The notes under the pieces: model-generated
What the model was told of the DNA's origin: nothing
Databases searched by the model: none
What the model saw: only the letters and a program-made list of their open reading frames with translations
Assembly (NCBI GenBank): GCA_040766985.1
Contig: JAXGPL010000019.1
Span: forward strand, 1-43,197
Origin: JAXGPL01 sp040766985
GTDB lineage: Bacteria > Bacillota > Sulfobacillia > JAUYEG01
Reading direction: 5' to 3'
DNA: 43,197 nt
Shown: positions 33,363 through 42,010 of the stretch, piece after piece
Numbering within the stretch: the stretch's first letter is position 1
Layout: each line of letters begins with the position of its first letter
Position numbers and translations under genes: made by a program

Positions 33363-34237
33363 TATCGCGGTTCTTCCTGGCCCGGGTTCTTGATCATCAC
33401 GACGCGGTGCGGGAACGGGATCTCGATGCCCTCACGGTCGAATGCCTCCTTGACCACCCGGCGCATATCGCGTTCGAGCCCCCACTGCTTGCCGTTTGCC
33501 GCCTTGGCCCATACGCGGATCTTGACGCCGCTCTCGCCGAGGTCAACGATACCCAGAACCTTGGGGCCGTCGACGATGTAGTCGACCTGGAACCTAAACT
33601 CCTCCAGAGCCTGGGTGGCAACCGCAATCGCCCGGTTGTGGTCCTCGCCGTACCCGAAGCTGACGTCGACGATCGCGGACATCGGCGCCCGGCTGTGGTT
33701 GGTGACCACCGTGATCGTGCCGTTGGGGATGTAGATGACATCGCCGGAAAAGGCCTGGATTCTCGTGCTGCGCAGGCCGATCTCGGCGATGACGCCGCTC
33801 TTGCCGTCGACGGTGACGTACTCGCCGACTTCGTATTGGCCCTCAAGCAGGATGAAGAACCCGCTGATAACGTCCCGCACAAGGTTCTGCGCGCCGAAGC
33901 CCAGCGCGAGCCCGCCGATGCCGGCGGCGGCTAACACAGAGCCTGCTCTGATGCCGATCGCGTCGAGCACCCAAAGGAAACCGATCAGGTATAACCCATA
34001 GCGGATAACACTGCGGAGGAGGGCGCCGATGGTTTCGACGCGGGCCGGGTTCTGGCGGAAGATATGGTGCTTCTTATACCCGGCCATGAACTTCTCCACG
34101 GCGTAGCTGGCGAGGCTGATGCCGACACGGGTCACAACCAAGACAAACAACACCCTTAACAGGCCCTGGCCGATTGCCACGAGCCGTTCAGGGGTTATGA
34201 TCTGATCCCAGTTATCAATGCCCAGTCCCATGGTCAT
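33362..34237 (-). CDS. mscS: Small-conductance mechanosensitive channel (MscS)
   Basis: 291 residues. Membrane helices include LLRVLFVLVVTRVGISLASY and VIRYGLYLIGFLWVLDAIGI. The pore helix is Gly/Ala-rich, VLAAAGIGGLALGFGAQNLV, followed by the beta domain (GQYEVGEYVTVDGKSGVIAE, IPNGTITVVTNHSR). A C-terminal alpha/beta domain ends IPFPHRVVMI. It protects against osmotic downshock. ATG at 34237 overlaps the phosphoribosyltransferase stop as ATGA, so the two are translationally coupled. Confidence 0.93.
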   Translation of the reverse strand: MTMGLGIDNWDQIITPERLVAIGQGLLRVLFVLVVTRVGISLASYAVEKFMAGYKKHHIFRQNPARVETIGALLRSVIRYGLYLIGFLWVLDAIGIRAGSVLAAAGIGGLALGFGAQNLVRDVISGFFILLEGQYEVGEYVTVDGKSGVIAEIGLRSTRIQAFSGDVIYIPNGTITVVTNHSRAPMSAIVDVSFGYGEDHNRAIAVATQALEEFRFQVDYIVDGPKVLGIVDLGESGVKIRVWAKAANGKQWGLERDMRRVVKEAFDREGIEIPFPHRVVMIKNPGQEEPR

Positions 34238-34791
34238 GGTTCTTCCCTGTTGATGAAGTCGATTTCCTCCTGGTACTCGGGGTGGATGATCCACTTTCCG
34301 CGCTCGAGCACCTCGAAGTCCCACGGCTGGATGATCAACGCGTCGGTTTCGAGGGCGTAGAAGCTCGGCCGGTAGCTATCCGAGTGAACGTAGAGCGTGC
34401 AGGTGCGGACCTTGCGGGCCCCTCTACGGCTGGCCTCCTTGTGGGCCTCACGAAGGGTCTCGCCGGTCGCGCTGATCTCATCGACGATCAGGACCGACTT
34501 GCCGCTTACGTCGTCGGTCATCGGCACCACCCACGCCGGCTTGGTGAGGACCACGATGTCCCGCCTGCGGCGTGAAAGGCGCACCGGCAAAACGTCGCGT
34601 CGTAGCACCGAAGCCAGAATCGCCGCGGGGATCAGGCCGCCCTTGGCGATGCCGACGACGATGTCCGGATCGAAGTCGGCCTGAATCACCTCGGCCAGCG
34701 TGCGGCACATGCGCATCACGTCGTCCCAGGTCAGCCGTAGAATGCCGCTATGGGGATGCAGGTAGCTGTCGGTCGGACCCTCGCCATGCAA
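34234..34791 (-). CDS. Purine-type phosphoribosyltransferase
   Basis: 185 residues of type I phosphoribosyltransferase fold. The PRPP-binding motif VLIVDEISATGETL lies near residues 97-110, and an upstream VVGIAKGGLIPAAILASVL binds pyrophosphate. It resembles xanthine/guanine/hypoxanthine phosphoribosyltransferases of the Gpt-like group, probably salvaging a purine base. It is the first gene of a minus-strand set with mscS, the NUDIX-cyclase fusion and an EamA transporter, which suggests a link to nucleobase or nucleotide handling. A divergent MATE gene lies upstream. Confidence 0.82.
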   Translation of the reverse strand: MHGEGPTDSYLHPHSGILRLTWDDVMRMCRTLAEVIQADFDPDIVVGIAKGGLIPAAILASVLRRDVLPVRLSRRRRDIVVLTKPAWVVPMTDDVSGKSVLIVDEISATGETLREAHKEASRRGARKVRTCTLYVHSDSYRPSFYALETDALIIQPWDFEVLERGKWIIHPEYQEEIDFINREEP

Positions 34792-34948
34792 ACGTGGCCA
34801 CCCCTATGCTCTTCCGGGTCTCATACCTGATTTCGTTCTAACAGGAGTTCTCTTACTCGCTAGCTTGACCACTTCCTGCACCGCACCGTCTGCCTACCGA
34901 CCCGCGGCGCCGTATGGAGGAAAAAAGTGCGCTTTACCGTATCTGGTC

Positions 34949-36352
34949 ATGGTGAACAATCGACCGGTTCCTCTCGCAACCGACGCCACCCCCGTCTCTC
35001 AAGCCCGGGTGAGTCTCGCAGAGCACCGAACGCTGCGCCGCGAGATCATCTCGTTGGCTTGGCCGGCGATACTTGAGTTCAGCCTGCACACGGTCGTGTG
35101 GCTGACGGACGTCGCCTTCGTCGGACGGCTTGGCCCCGAGGCCCTCAGCGCCACGGGGCTCGGCGGCCAGGTCTATTCGCTGGTCCTGTTCCTGTTTGAG
35201 GCAGCGGCGGTTGCAGCCACGGCCATGGTGTCGAGGCGGGTCGGGGCCGGCGACCACCAGGGAGCCGGTCGCATCGCCGCACAGGCGGGAGGCGTCGGTC
35301 TCCTGCTCGGGTGCCTTACCGCTCTGGTCATCTGGAGCGCTGCGCCCACGGTCTATAGCCTAACGCGCCTTGGACCCCAGGTGGCGGCCTTGGGAGTTAC
35401 CTACCAGCGGATCATCGCGTTCGGCGCGCCTGCGTTCCTGTTCCGGTCGGCCCTCGCGGGCTCGATCCGGGGTTTTGGCGATACACGCAGTTCAATGGCC
35501 GTATCGGTGGTCGCAGGCCTGTTCAATATTCTCGGGGACTGGGTCCTCGTCTTCGGTAAGCTCGGGTTTCCGGAATTGGGAGTGGCCGGCGCAGCTCTGG
35601 CCAGCGCCATGTCGCACCTCCTCGGTGCCGCCCTGCTGGTCGTGATTGTCATGATGCACCTTTCGCCGGCCCGCATTGACCTCCGCGGCATCTTCCGCTT
35701 CGACAGGGCGGCCATGCGCACGATGCTCAGGCTTGCACTGCCCGCAGCGGGCGAACACCTCTTCACCGACGTGGCCCGCACGGTGGGGGTCTTCGCTGTG
35801 GCGCACCTGGGAGCAATGGCGATGGCAGCGCATGAAGTGACGGCCGCAGCCGAAGCCCTGTCGTTCATGCCGGGATTCGGGTTTGCCATGGCCACGAGCG
35901 TGATCGTCGGGCAGAACCTCGGGCGGGGCCGACCGGACCTTTCCCGGGCAGCCGTAGGCGAAGGGTTGCGGATCGCGGTCCTGTTCGGTGCGACGATGGC
36001 TTGTGTGTTCCTGGCGTTTCCGGGCAGCCTGGTCGGCGTGTTTACCACCGACACGGGCGTAGCCGGCGTCGCGGCGCGGCTCCTGCGCATTGCGGCCATC
36101 GCCCAGCCGTTCATCGCCATGCAAGGGATCTTTGGCGGCGCACTGCGCGGCGCAGGGGATACACGGTCGCCGCTGGTTGCCAGCGGAGTCACCTCGTGGG
36201 CGGTTCGCGTCGCGTTGACGTATCTGACGGTGGTCTTCCTCGGCCTGCCGGTCGACTGGGTTTGGTGGGCTATGACCGTGGACTGGGCGGCGAAGTCGCT
36301 CTGGATGTGGATCCTCTACCGGCAAGGCCGGTGGCAGCGGGTTTCCGTATAG
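34949..36352 (+). CDS. MATE family efflux transporter
   Basis: About 467 residues and twelve helices in two six-helix halves. Conserved MATE features: EIISLAWPAILEFSLHTVVW, DVAFVGRLGPEALSATGLGG, SIRGFGDTRSSMAVSVVAG and, in the second half, MQGIFGGALRGAGDTRSPLV. It exports cationic or hydrophobic compounds with Na+ or H+. The start is uncertain: an in-frame ATG at 34949 lacks a good ribosome-binding site. TATGGAGG with GTG at 34927 lies in another frame, so a small indel near 34930-34950 is possible. The gene is divergent from the phosphoribosyltransferase. Confidence 0.88.
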   Translation: MVNNRPVPLATDATPVSQARVSLAEHRTLRREIISLAWPAILEFSLHTVVWLTDVAFVGRLGPEALSATGLGGQVYSLVLFLFEAAAVAATAMVSRRVGAGDHQGAGRIAAQAGGVGLLLGCLTALVIWSAAPTVYSLTRLGPQVAALGVTYQRIIAFGAPAFLFRSALAGSIRGFGDTRSSMAVSVVAGLFNILGDWVLVFGKLGFPELGVAGAALASAMSHLLGAALLVVIVMMHLSPARIDLRGIFRFDRAAMRTMLRLALPAAGEHLFTDVARTVGVFAVAHLGAMAMAAHEVTAAAEALSFMPGFGFAMATSVIVGQNLGRGRPDLSRAAVGEGLRIAVLFGATMACVFLAFPGSLVGVFTTDTGVAGVAARLLRIAAIAQPFIAMQGIFGGALRGAGDTRSPLVASGVTSWAVRVALTYLTVVFLGLPVDWVWWAMTVDWAAKSLWMWILYRQGRWQRVSV

Positions 36353-36469
36353 CGTCGGGGTCCCGGGAGCGCCCACAATCCTCGAATAGGCAGGACTGCG
36401 GCCGCCGCTCGGCCAATACCCCCCGCAACTGCGCCATCCTTGCCAGGAAGAAGGGGAAAGGAGCTTCTG

Positions 36470-36950
36470 ATGCTTCCCCAGCAAGTTCTCACCCGGCGAC
36501 CCTGCGCCGCGCGTCAGGCTGGAGGACGGATCAGGTCAGGTCCATGGCCTGCCGCGAACTGCGGGGCACCCGGGTCCTACTGTGCTCGTTTTCTTCCGCG
36601 GGCACTGGTGACCGCCTTGAAGAAAGCAATTGTCGCAGTTGCGGCAACGGATCGCGGAGTTCGCCTCCGTTGGAGCGGAGGTTATCGCAGTCAGCCCGGA
36701 TGACCAGGCAAGCACTCTGGGCCTGGTCCAACGACTAAACCTGCCCTTTGTCGTGCCTCGGACCCCGAGTTGCAGGCGATCGACGATTTCGGGGCAAGAC
36801 ACCTCAACGAGCCGCACGGCAAACAGATCCCGCGGCCTGCGGTGTTCATCTTGGACAAGGATTGGCGTGTCCGGTTCGCGTACGTCGGCGACTCAGTTCC
36901 CGACCGGCCGTCTGAAGACGTCATGCTTGACGGCTCTTCGAGCGATTTGA
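36470..36950 (+). CDS. AhpC/TSA-family redoxin, probable UxxU selenoprotein
   Basis: The peroxiredoxin-like fold is clear: SPGDPAPRVRLED, VLVFFRGHW, then KQLSQLRQRIAEF, GAEVIAVSPDD, DPELQAIDDFGARH, RPAVFILDKDWRVRFAYVG and ALRAI. Family members have a CxxC-type active site directly after the W. Here the bases at 36609-36611 and 36618-36620 are both TGA, so the site reads W-U-P-P-U-R. A hairpin with a G in its loop begins nine bases after the second TGA, as bacterial selenocysteine insertion needs. The ATG at 36470 follows AAAGGAG. Frameshifts are needed near 36494 and 36755 and one near the end, with a further one possible near 36545-36585; the reading through both TGA codons and 45 codons beyond is continuous. 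Alternative end 36961. Confidence 0.68.
36630..36647 (+). promoter_or_regulatory. SECIS-like hairpin
   Basis: TTGTCGC (36630-36636) pairs with GCGGCAA (36641-36647), one G-U pair, around the four-base loop AGTT. The loop lies 16 bases after the second TGA and 25 after the first, within the range of bacterial SECIS elements, which carry a G early in the apical loop. Confidence 0.55.
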
Positions 36951-37212
36951 CGGGCCAATGAAGGATTTGCCTCCGGCGATTGCGGAGGACCGAGCGGTAC
37001 CGGCGACTAAACTAGATGGTTATTATGTCACATTGGTTCACCTGCCTTGGGGCACGCTTGTGCGTTTGGCGACAGGTCAAGGCGCCAAGAACTGCGGCCA
37101 CGATCGCCGCAGTGATGCTGGTATCGCCTATGTCGGCGATCCTCACCGGGCTCATTGACCACGGAGGCGCCGGCGGATCGTCGCCTGGCCGGGGCGGCTG
37201 GCCGGGGCGGCG

Positions 37213-38403
37213 TTGGTGAGTGATCTTGCGCAGGCACAACCGTCGACGGCCGAGGGCGATCCCGGTCGGCAAACCGCGGAGGAGCCCCCGGACAACCACG
37301 GTTCCACAGCGGCCGTTCCGTCCGGCGACAGCAACGGAGCCGGCGATGGCAGGCATGTTTCGACCGGTGTCGCGATCGACACTCCGCCGATCATCCACAG
37401 GCCCGCAGCGGTAATGGGTTTCTACACCGATGCCGAGCCCGGGCTGCCGGGGTCGCACGCCACGGCGGTACACCAGGCGGACCTCCTGACGTATGTGTGT
37501 CCCTTCTGGTACCGGGTCGGGTTCGCGGGCGATGGCAGCATTGACCCATACGGCCCCGGGTACGACGAGAACGCGGCGCGGACAGCGACACGCCAACTGC
37601 AGGCCAAGGGGGTCAAAGTCCTCGGCCTGGTCCACAACATGCGCCTTGGGGCAAAGGAAGACACGCGGGAGATCTTCCACGTCATCCTGACGGATGAAGC
37701 AAAGCGTGCGGCGTTGATCGAAAGCATTGTCTCGCTGGTCGAGGACATGGGTTTTGACGGGATCAACCTTGACACCGAGTTCCTATACCCTGGCGACCGC
37801 GAGGTGTTCACCGCGTTCGTGGCCGGGCTTGCCAGGGAGATGCGTCTGCGCGGGCTGCTGATCACCGCGGACGTGCCCGGCAAGACCCGTGATGATCCGA
37901 AGAACGGTTGGTCCGGCGGCTTCGACCTCGCCGCTCTGGCGCCACATCTTGACGTCGTGGCCGTCATGACCTACGACGAGCATGGCTACGTCACCGAGGC
38001 AGGGCCGATCGCCAGTATCGGCTGGGTACGCCGCGTGCTCGACTACACGGTGAGCGTCGTGCCACGGGAAAAGATCCTGCTCGGGCTGGCCGGCCACGTG
38101 TTCGACTGGGCGGAGGGCAGCAAGTACCCACGTTACATGTCGTATGCCCGGGCGGTTGCCACAGTCCGCGAAGCACGGGCTGAGATCAGGTGGGACAACA
38201 ATGCCAAGTCGGCCTACTACACCTACCGCGATGCGAAGTCGGGCGTGAATCGCGAGGTATGGCTTGAGAACCGGTGGTCTTACGCCTATAAGCTGCACCT
38301 GGTCCAGGAATTCGGGATCGGCGGCGTATGCTTGTGGCGCCTCGGCTTGGAGGACCCGGACCTCTGGACGGAGGTCGCCCTGCGGTTTACGGTGACCAGA
38401 TAG
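37213..38403 (+). CDS. Glycoside hydrolase family 18 protein
   Basis: About 396 residues with the GH18 barrel. The strand-4 signature FDGINLDTE (about residues 181-189) holds the catalytic Glu. AVMGFYTDAEPG, VVAVMTYDEHGY and GVCLWRLGLEDPDLW mark other strands. It resembles spore-cortex/peptidoglycan-type GH18 enzymes (YaaH/SleL-like) and may act on N-acetylglucosaminyl bonds. The first 60 residues are Pro/Gly/Ser-rich linker, and a signal-like helix (TAATIAAVMLVSPMSAILTG) lies just upstream in another frame (from about 37016). The true start is therefore probably upstream with a frameshift near 37150-37213, and the protein is secreted or anchored. Confidence 0.8.
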   Translation: MVSDLAQAQPSTAEGDPGRQTAEEPPDNHGSTAAVPSGDSNGAGDGRHVSTGVAIDTPPIIHRPAAVMGFYTDAEPGLPGSHATAVHQADLLTYVCPFWYRVGFAGDGSIDPYGPGYDENAARTATRQLQAKGVKVLGLVHNMRLGAKEDTREIFHVILTDEAKRAALIESIVSLVEDMGFDGINLDTEFLYPGDREVFTAFVAGLAREMRLRGLLITADVPGKTRDDPKNGWSGGFDLAALAPHLDVVAVMTYDEHGYVTEAGPIASIGWVRRVLDYTVSVVPREKILLGLAGHVFDWAEGSKYPRYMSYARAVATVREARAEIRWDNNAKSAYYTYRDAKSGVNREVWLENRWSYAYKLHLVQEFGIGGVCLWRLGLEDPDLWTEVALRFTVTR

Positions 38404-38665
38404 GCCTTCGGCAGCCGATTGGTTTGACCTGAGGCTTTCTTCTCTCCTCCAACGCCCCCCCGGGCCGGGATTCGCCAGGGTGGGCGTTCCATTCTTAGTG
38501 CGCCACCCTGCCGCGCATAGCCAACCGCTCACCCGCCCTGCTTGCTGTGCGTGGCGGACGGCTTACCCGCCCTGCGGCAGGGCTTCGCTCTTGAACCGGT
38601 GAAGAACCAAGCCATTCGCGTCGAACCGGCAGAAGAGGAGACGCGGCGGAAAGGATGATCGCGAA

Positions 38666-40257
38666 GTGACCTTCGACCTCTTGATCACAGACGTCCGGGT
38701 TATCGACGGTTGCGGCAACCCCTGGTATAGGGCCGACATAGGCATCAAGGACGCGAGGATTGCGGCAATTTGCGACCTGGCGGCAGTTGGAGCCGAGGCT
38801 GCGCGTACGATCGACGGCCGGAACCTGGTCGCTTCGCCAGGGTTCATCGACCCGCACACCCACTCGGACTTCACCCTGCTCGTGGACGGGCGGGCGGAGA
38901 GCAAGGTCCGCCAGGGGGTCACGCTTGAACTCACCAATCACTGCGGCGGATGGGCGGCGCCGTTGACGGGCCCGGTCGCGATGGAAACCGCTCGGCGGCA
39001 GGTGGCCGAATATGACCCAGACCTCACGATCGACTGGACCGACATGGCCGGCTACCTCGCCCGGCTGGAGAGGCAAGGCACGGCGCTGAATGTCGCCGCG
39101 CTCGTCGGCCACGGGACCGTCCGGACGAGCGTGTTCGGATACGAAGACCGGCCGCCGACCGATGCCGAACTCAAAGCCATGCTCCGCCTGATTGACGAGA
39201 GCATGCAGGCGGGGTGTTTTGGGATGTCCAGTGGCATCTACTACGCTCCGGGCAGCTACGCCTCGCTTGAGGAACTGGCCGAATGCTGCAACGTCGTCGC
39301 CAAGTACGGCGGCTACCACGCGACGCACATCCGCGACGAATCGACCTACACCATCGGGCTCCTTGCATCGATCGCGGAGGTCATCGATATCGCCCGCATG
39401 TCCGGCGTCAAGTCGGAAATCGACCATGTCAAATGCCTTGGGCCGGCGGTATGGGGCAAGGCGGACGAAGTCATCGCGATGGTCGAGCGGGCGCGTGCCG
39501 AAGGACTGGATATCACCGCAGACCAGTACCCCTACACAGCTTCGGGCAGCAGTATCACAGGCAGCCTGATCCCCCGCTGGGCACAGGCCGGGGGGCAGCT
39601 CTCGTCGCACGGCTGCGAGAACCCCAAACCCGCGCCCGCATGAAGAGCGAAATCGAAACCAACTACGTGCGGCGGGGCGGCCCGGAGCGCCTCGTCGTGG
39701 CGATGTACCCGCCAGACAAGCGCCTTGAGGGCAAGTCGATGGCTGAGGTTTCACGGATCCTCGGGGTCGATCCGGCCGATGCGGCCATGAACCTGCTTGC
39801 CGAGACCGACTGCCCGTTCGTCAGCCACGTGATCAACGAGGAAGACGCCAAGAAGTTCATGCGCTGGGGCCTGACGATGATCGGCTCAGACGGGTCGTCG
39901 CTGGCCGTGGAAGGGCCGCTCTCGATCGGGTTGGCCGCACCCGCGCAACTTCGGGACTTTCCCGCGCGTGTTGGCCTACTACGTGAGGGAACTCGGCGTC
40001 ATCACCCTCAGGAAGCCGTCCGCAAGATGACTTCTTCCCTGCTCAACGGATGGGCATCAAGGACCGTGGTGTCCTGAGAGAAGGCTACTGGGCGGATATC
40101 GTCCTGTTCGACCGGACACGGTCAAGGACAACGCGACCTTTGAGAAACCGCTCCAGTACCCCTCCGGATCCCATACGTCATCGTCAACGGCCAGGTCGTG
40201 ATCGATGACGGCGTGCACACGGGAAAGATGGCGGGAAAAGTACTCAGGCGGAGGTAG
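38666..40257 (+). pseudogene. N-acyl-D-amino-acid deacylase (D-aminoacylase), several frameshifts
   Basis: Amidohydrolase-superfamily enzyme releasing D-amino acids from N-acyl forms. Starts GTG with AAAGGA upstream: FDLLITDVRVIDG, then the metal-binding PHTHSDFTLL, LVGHGTVR, MSSGIYYAPGSYAS, HATHIRDE and SEIDHVKCLG. ITADQYPYTASG follows. Near 39600 the frame changes (ERLVVAMYPPDKRLEGKSMA, MRWGLTMIGSDGSS), and further shifts near 39945, 40035, 40110 and 40165 give the closing VNGQVVIDDGVHTGKMAG. The conserved Asp-containing GSDG is present. The length would be about 530 residues, as usual. It is followed three bases later by a PLP aminotransferase gene. Confidence 0.85.
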
Positions 40258-40260
40258 GCT

Positions 40261-41505
40261 GTGACCGCACAACGTCACACTTCACAACCCGGTGCCGCAC
40301 AGGCGAGCACGCCGCAGCCTGGCGAGGACGCCCGGCTGTTCGCAGACGACCAGGTAGACATCAATCTGCTCCGTCGCCGCGCATATAACCTGCGTTGGGC
40401 CATGCAGCCACCCGGGGTGATTCCGCTTACCGCCGCCGACCCGGACTTCCGGGCGGCGCCAGAGATCAGACAGGCCCTGTGCGAGTACGTTCGGGACGGC
40501 ATCCTCGGCTACGGCCCGCCGCAAGGCCTGCCGGAATTCCGCGAAGCCGTCGCCTCCTTCGTCGCCCTGCGCAAGGGCATCCCCTGCTCGCCTGCGACGA
40601 TCCTGCCCACCGACAGCGCCGCGGCAGCGATGTTCCTGACGGCCCGCTACGCGCTTCAGCCCGGCGACGAGGCAATCATCTTCGACCCGGTCGACTTCCT
40701 GTTCGGGGCTGCGGTGGACGCGGCGGGCGGCAGGCGCGTCTACTCACCCGTGGACAAGCGGACCGGCGCCTTCGACGTCGCGGGGTTGGAGAGCCTGGTC
40801 ACCCCGCGCACCAAGCTGGTCTGTCTCTGCAACCCGCATAATCCTCTCGGCAGGGTCATGACCCAAGACGAACTGACCGCCATCGGCAACCTGGCTGTCC
40901 GCCACGGCCTCTGGATCATGAGCGACGAGATCTGGTCTGACATCGTCTATCCACCGTACCAGCACCAGAGCATTGCCAGGCTCGGTCCCGAGGTCGCCGC
41001 ACGCACCATCGCGATTTACGGCCTCTCCAAGAGCTTTGGGCTTGCCGGCCTTCGCATCGGCTACATCGTCGCACCCGACCAGGCTGTGTGCGACGACCTG
41101 GTCAAGCTGTCCCGCGTCGAAACCACCGCCGCCGGCGTGACAACGGTCTCGCAGATCGCGGCCATTGCGGCCTACCAGCACTGCGGCTACTGGCTGGAGG
41201 CGTTCCTGCGCCACCTTGAAACCATCCGCGACTACGCCGTCGCCCGCCTCAACGCATTGCCCGGCATATCCTGCCGCAAACCCGAAGGCACTTACGTGCT
41301 GTTTGTGGACATCTCCGGCCTCGGCATCGGCGGTAGCCAGGCCGCTGCGGACTATTTCCTGCGCGAAGCCCGGGTGGCAGTAGTGCCTGGCTTGCCTCGC
41401 TGGTTCGGGCCCGGCGCGGAGGGCAGCGTCCGGCTATGCTTCTCGACGTCGCACGCGATCATTCGGGAGGCGCTCGACCGGATCGAATCCGCCGTGCGGC
41501 GATAG
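40261..41505 (+). CDS. Class I/II PLP aminotransferase (MalY/PatB-like)
   Basis: 414 residues, fold-type I. The Schiff-base lysine is in YGLSKSFGLAGLRIGY (about 257), with NPHNPLGRVMTQDEL and SDEIWSDIVYP before it, and the N-terminal LTAADPDFRAAPEI typical of the family. Members act as aminotransferases or cystathionine beta-lyases. The GTG start lies three bases after the D-aminoacylase stop, with GGAGG inside that gene's end, so the two are translationally coupled. A role in using the amino acids freed by the deacylase is plausible. The first 20 residues are a poorly conserved extension. Confidence 0.88.
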   Translation: MTAQRHTSQPGAAQASTPQPGEDARLFADDQVDINLLRRRAYNLRWAMQPPGVIPLTAADPDFRAAPEIRQALCEYVRDGILGYGPPQGLPEFREAVASFVALRKGIPCSPATILPTDSAAAAMFLTARYALQPGDEAIIFDPVDFLFGAAVDAAGGRRVYSPVDKRTGAFDVAGLESLVTPRTKLVCLCNPHNPLGRVMTQDELTAIGNLAVRHGLWIMSDEIWSDIVYPPYQHQSIARLGPEVAARTIAIYGLSKSFGLAGLRIGYIVAPDQAVCDDLVKLSRVETTAAGVTTVSQIAAIAAYQHCGYWLEAFLRHLETIRDYAVARLNALPGISCRKPEGTYVLFVDISGLGIGGSQAAADYFLREARVAVVPGLPRWFGPGAEGSVRLCFSTSHAIIREALDRIESAVRR

Positions 41506-41508
41506 GAC

Positions 41509-41580
41509 GTGCCGCCACCCGTCGCCACGACCGGGGAAGGGCGGCGGCACAAGGGCCCGGCCGCCGTAGGCGACCGGGCC
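41509..41580. terminator. Two hairpins after the aminotransferase gene
   Basis: GTGCCGCC (41509-41516) pairs with GGCGGCAC (41543-41550), and GGCCCGG (41554-41560) with CCGGGCC (41574-41580). There is no T-run. They separate this gene from the convergent small acidic gene. Confidence 0.5.
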
Positions 41581-41618
41581 GCATCGGGGCAACCCAATCA
41601 TGCACCGCCGCTTGCGTC

Positions 41619-41852
41619 CTAGCGCGGCTTTTCTTTTGTGCGAGGCTCAATGTCCTCGGATACCTCATACCGCTCGTTGGTGCTGTCAAACTCCATGTTC
41701 TCAAGGCGGTTCCAGTCCTCGTTGCCGGCGTTCTCCTCTTCGTCGTGCCGCTGGTATTCCTCTCCGACGCGGTTCGGGTCCCGGTAGGGCTGGGCACGGT
41801 ATAGCAGCGGGACGATCGGATTGGCTTCCTTGTCGCGCTCTGGGCCGGTCAT
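41619..41852 (-). CDS. Small acidic hydrophilic protein, 77 residues
   Basis: MTGPERDKEANPIVPLLYRA leads to an Asp/Glu/Asn-rich tail (EEYQRHDEEENAGNEDWNRL and beyond) with no hydrophobic segment. It is probably disordered. The ATG at 41852 follows GGAGG at good spacing; the longer frame to 42074 lacks support. Family not recognised. It is divergent from the methyltransferase gene, 158 bases away. Confidence 0.6.
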   Translation of the reverse strand: MTGPERDKEANPIVPLLYRAQPYRDPNRVGEEYQRHDEEENAGNEDWNRLENMEFDSTNERYEVSEDIEPRTKEKPR

Positions 41853-42010
41853 GGCCTCACCTCCTTCTGCCGCTAATCTGCCCATTGCTGCGGCCGTGCC
41901 TTCCCGGAACGGGGAGATTCGCGCCCGGCAGCGAAGAGATGGCGGCGACGCTCCCATCTTGCTGCCAAAGACCGATGGATGCATGCGAGGCAAGGAGGAC
42001 GACCAAGAGG

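Noticed and set aside
36958..37158. 66-codon ORF between redoxin and GH18
   Set aside because: No recognisable protein features, and it overlaps the probable signal segment of the GH18 gene in another frame.
41600..42010. N-terminal extension of the methyltransferase
   Set aside because: Low-complexity translation opposite the small acidic gene; family similarity begins after 42011.
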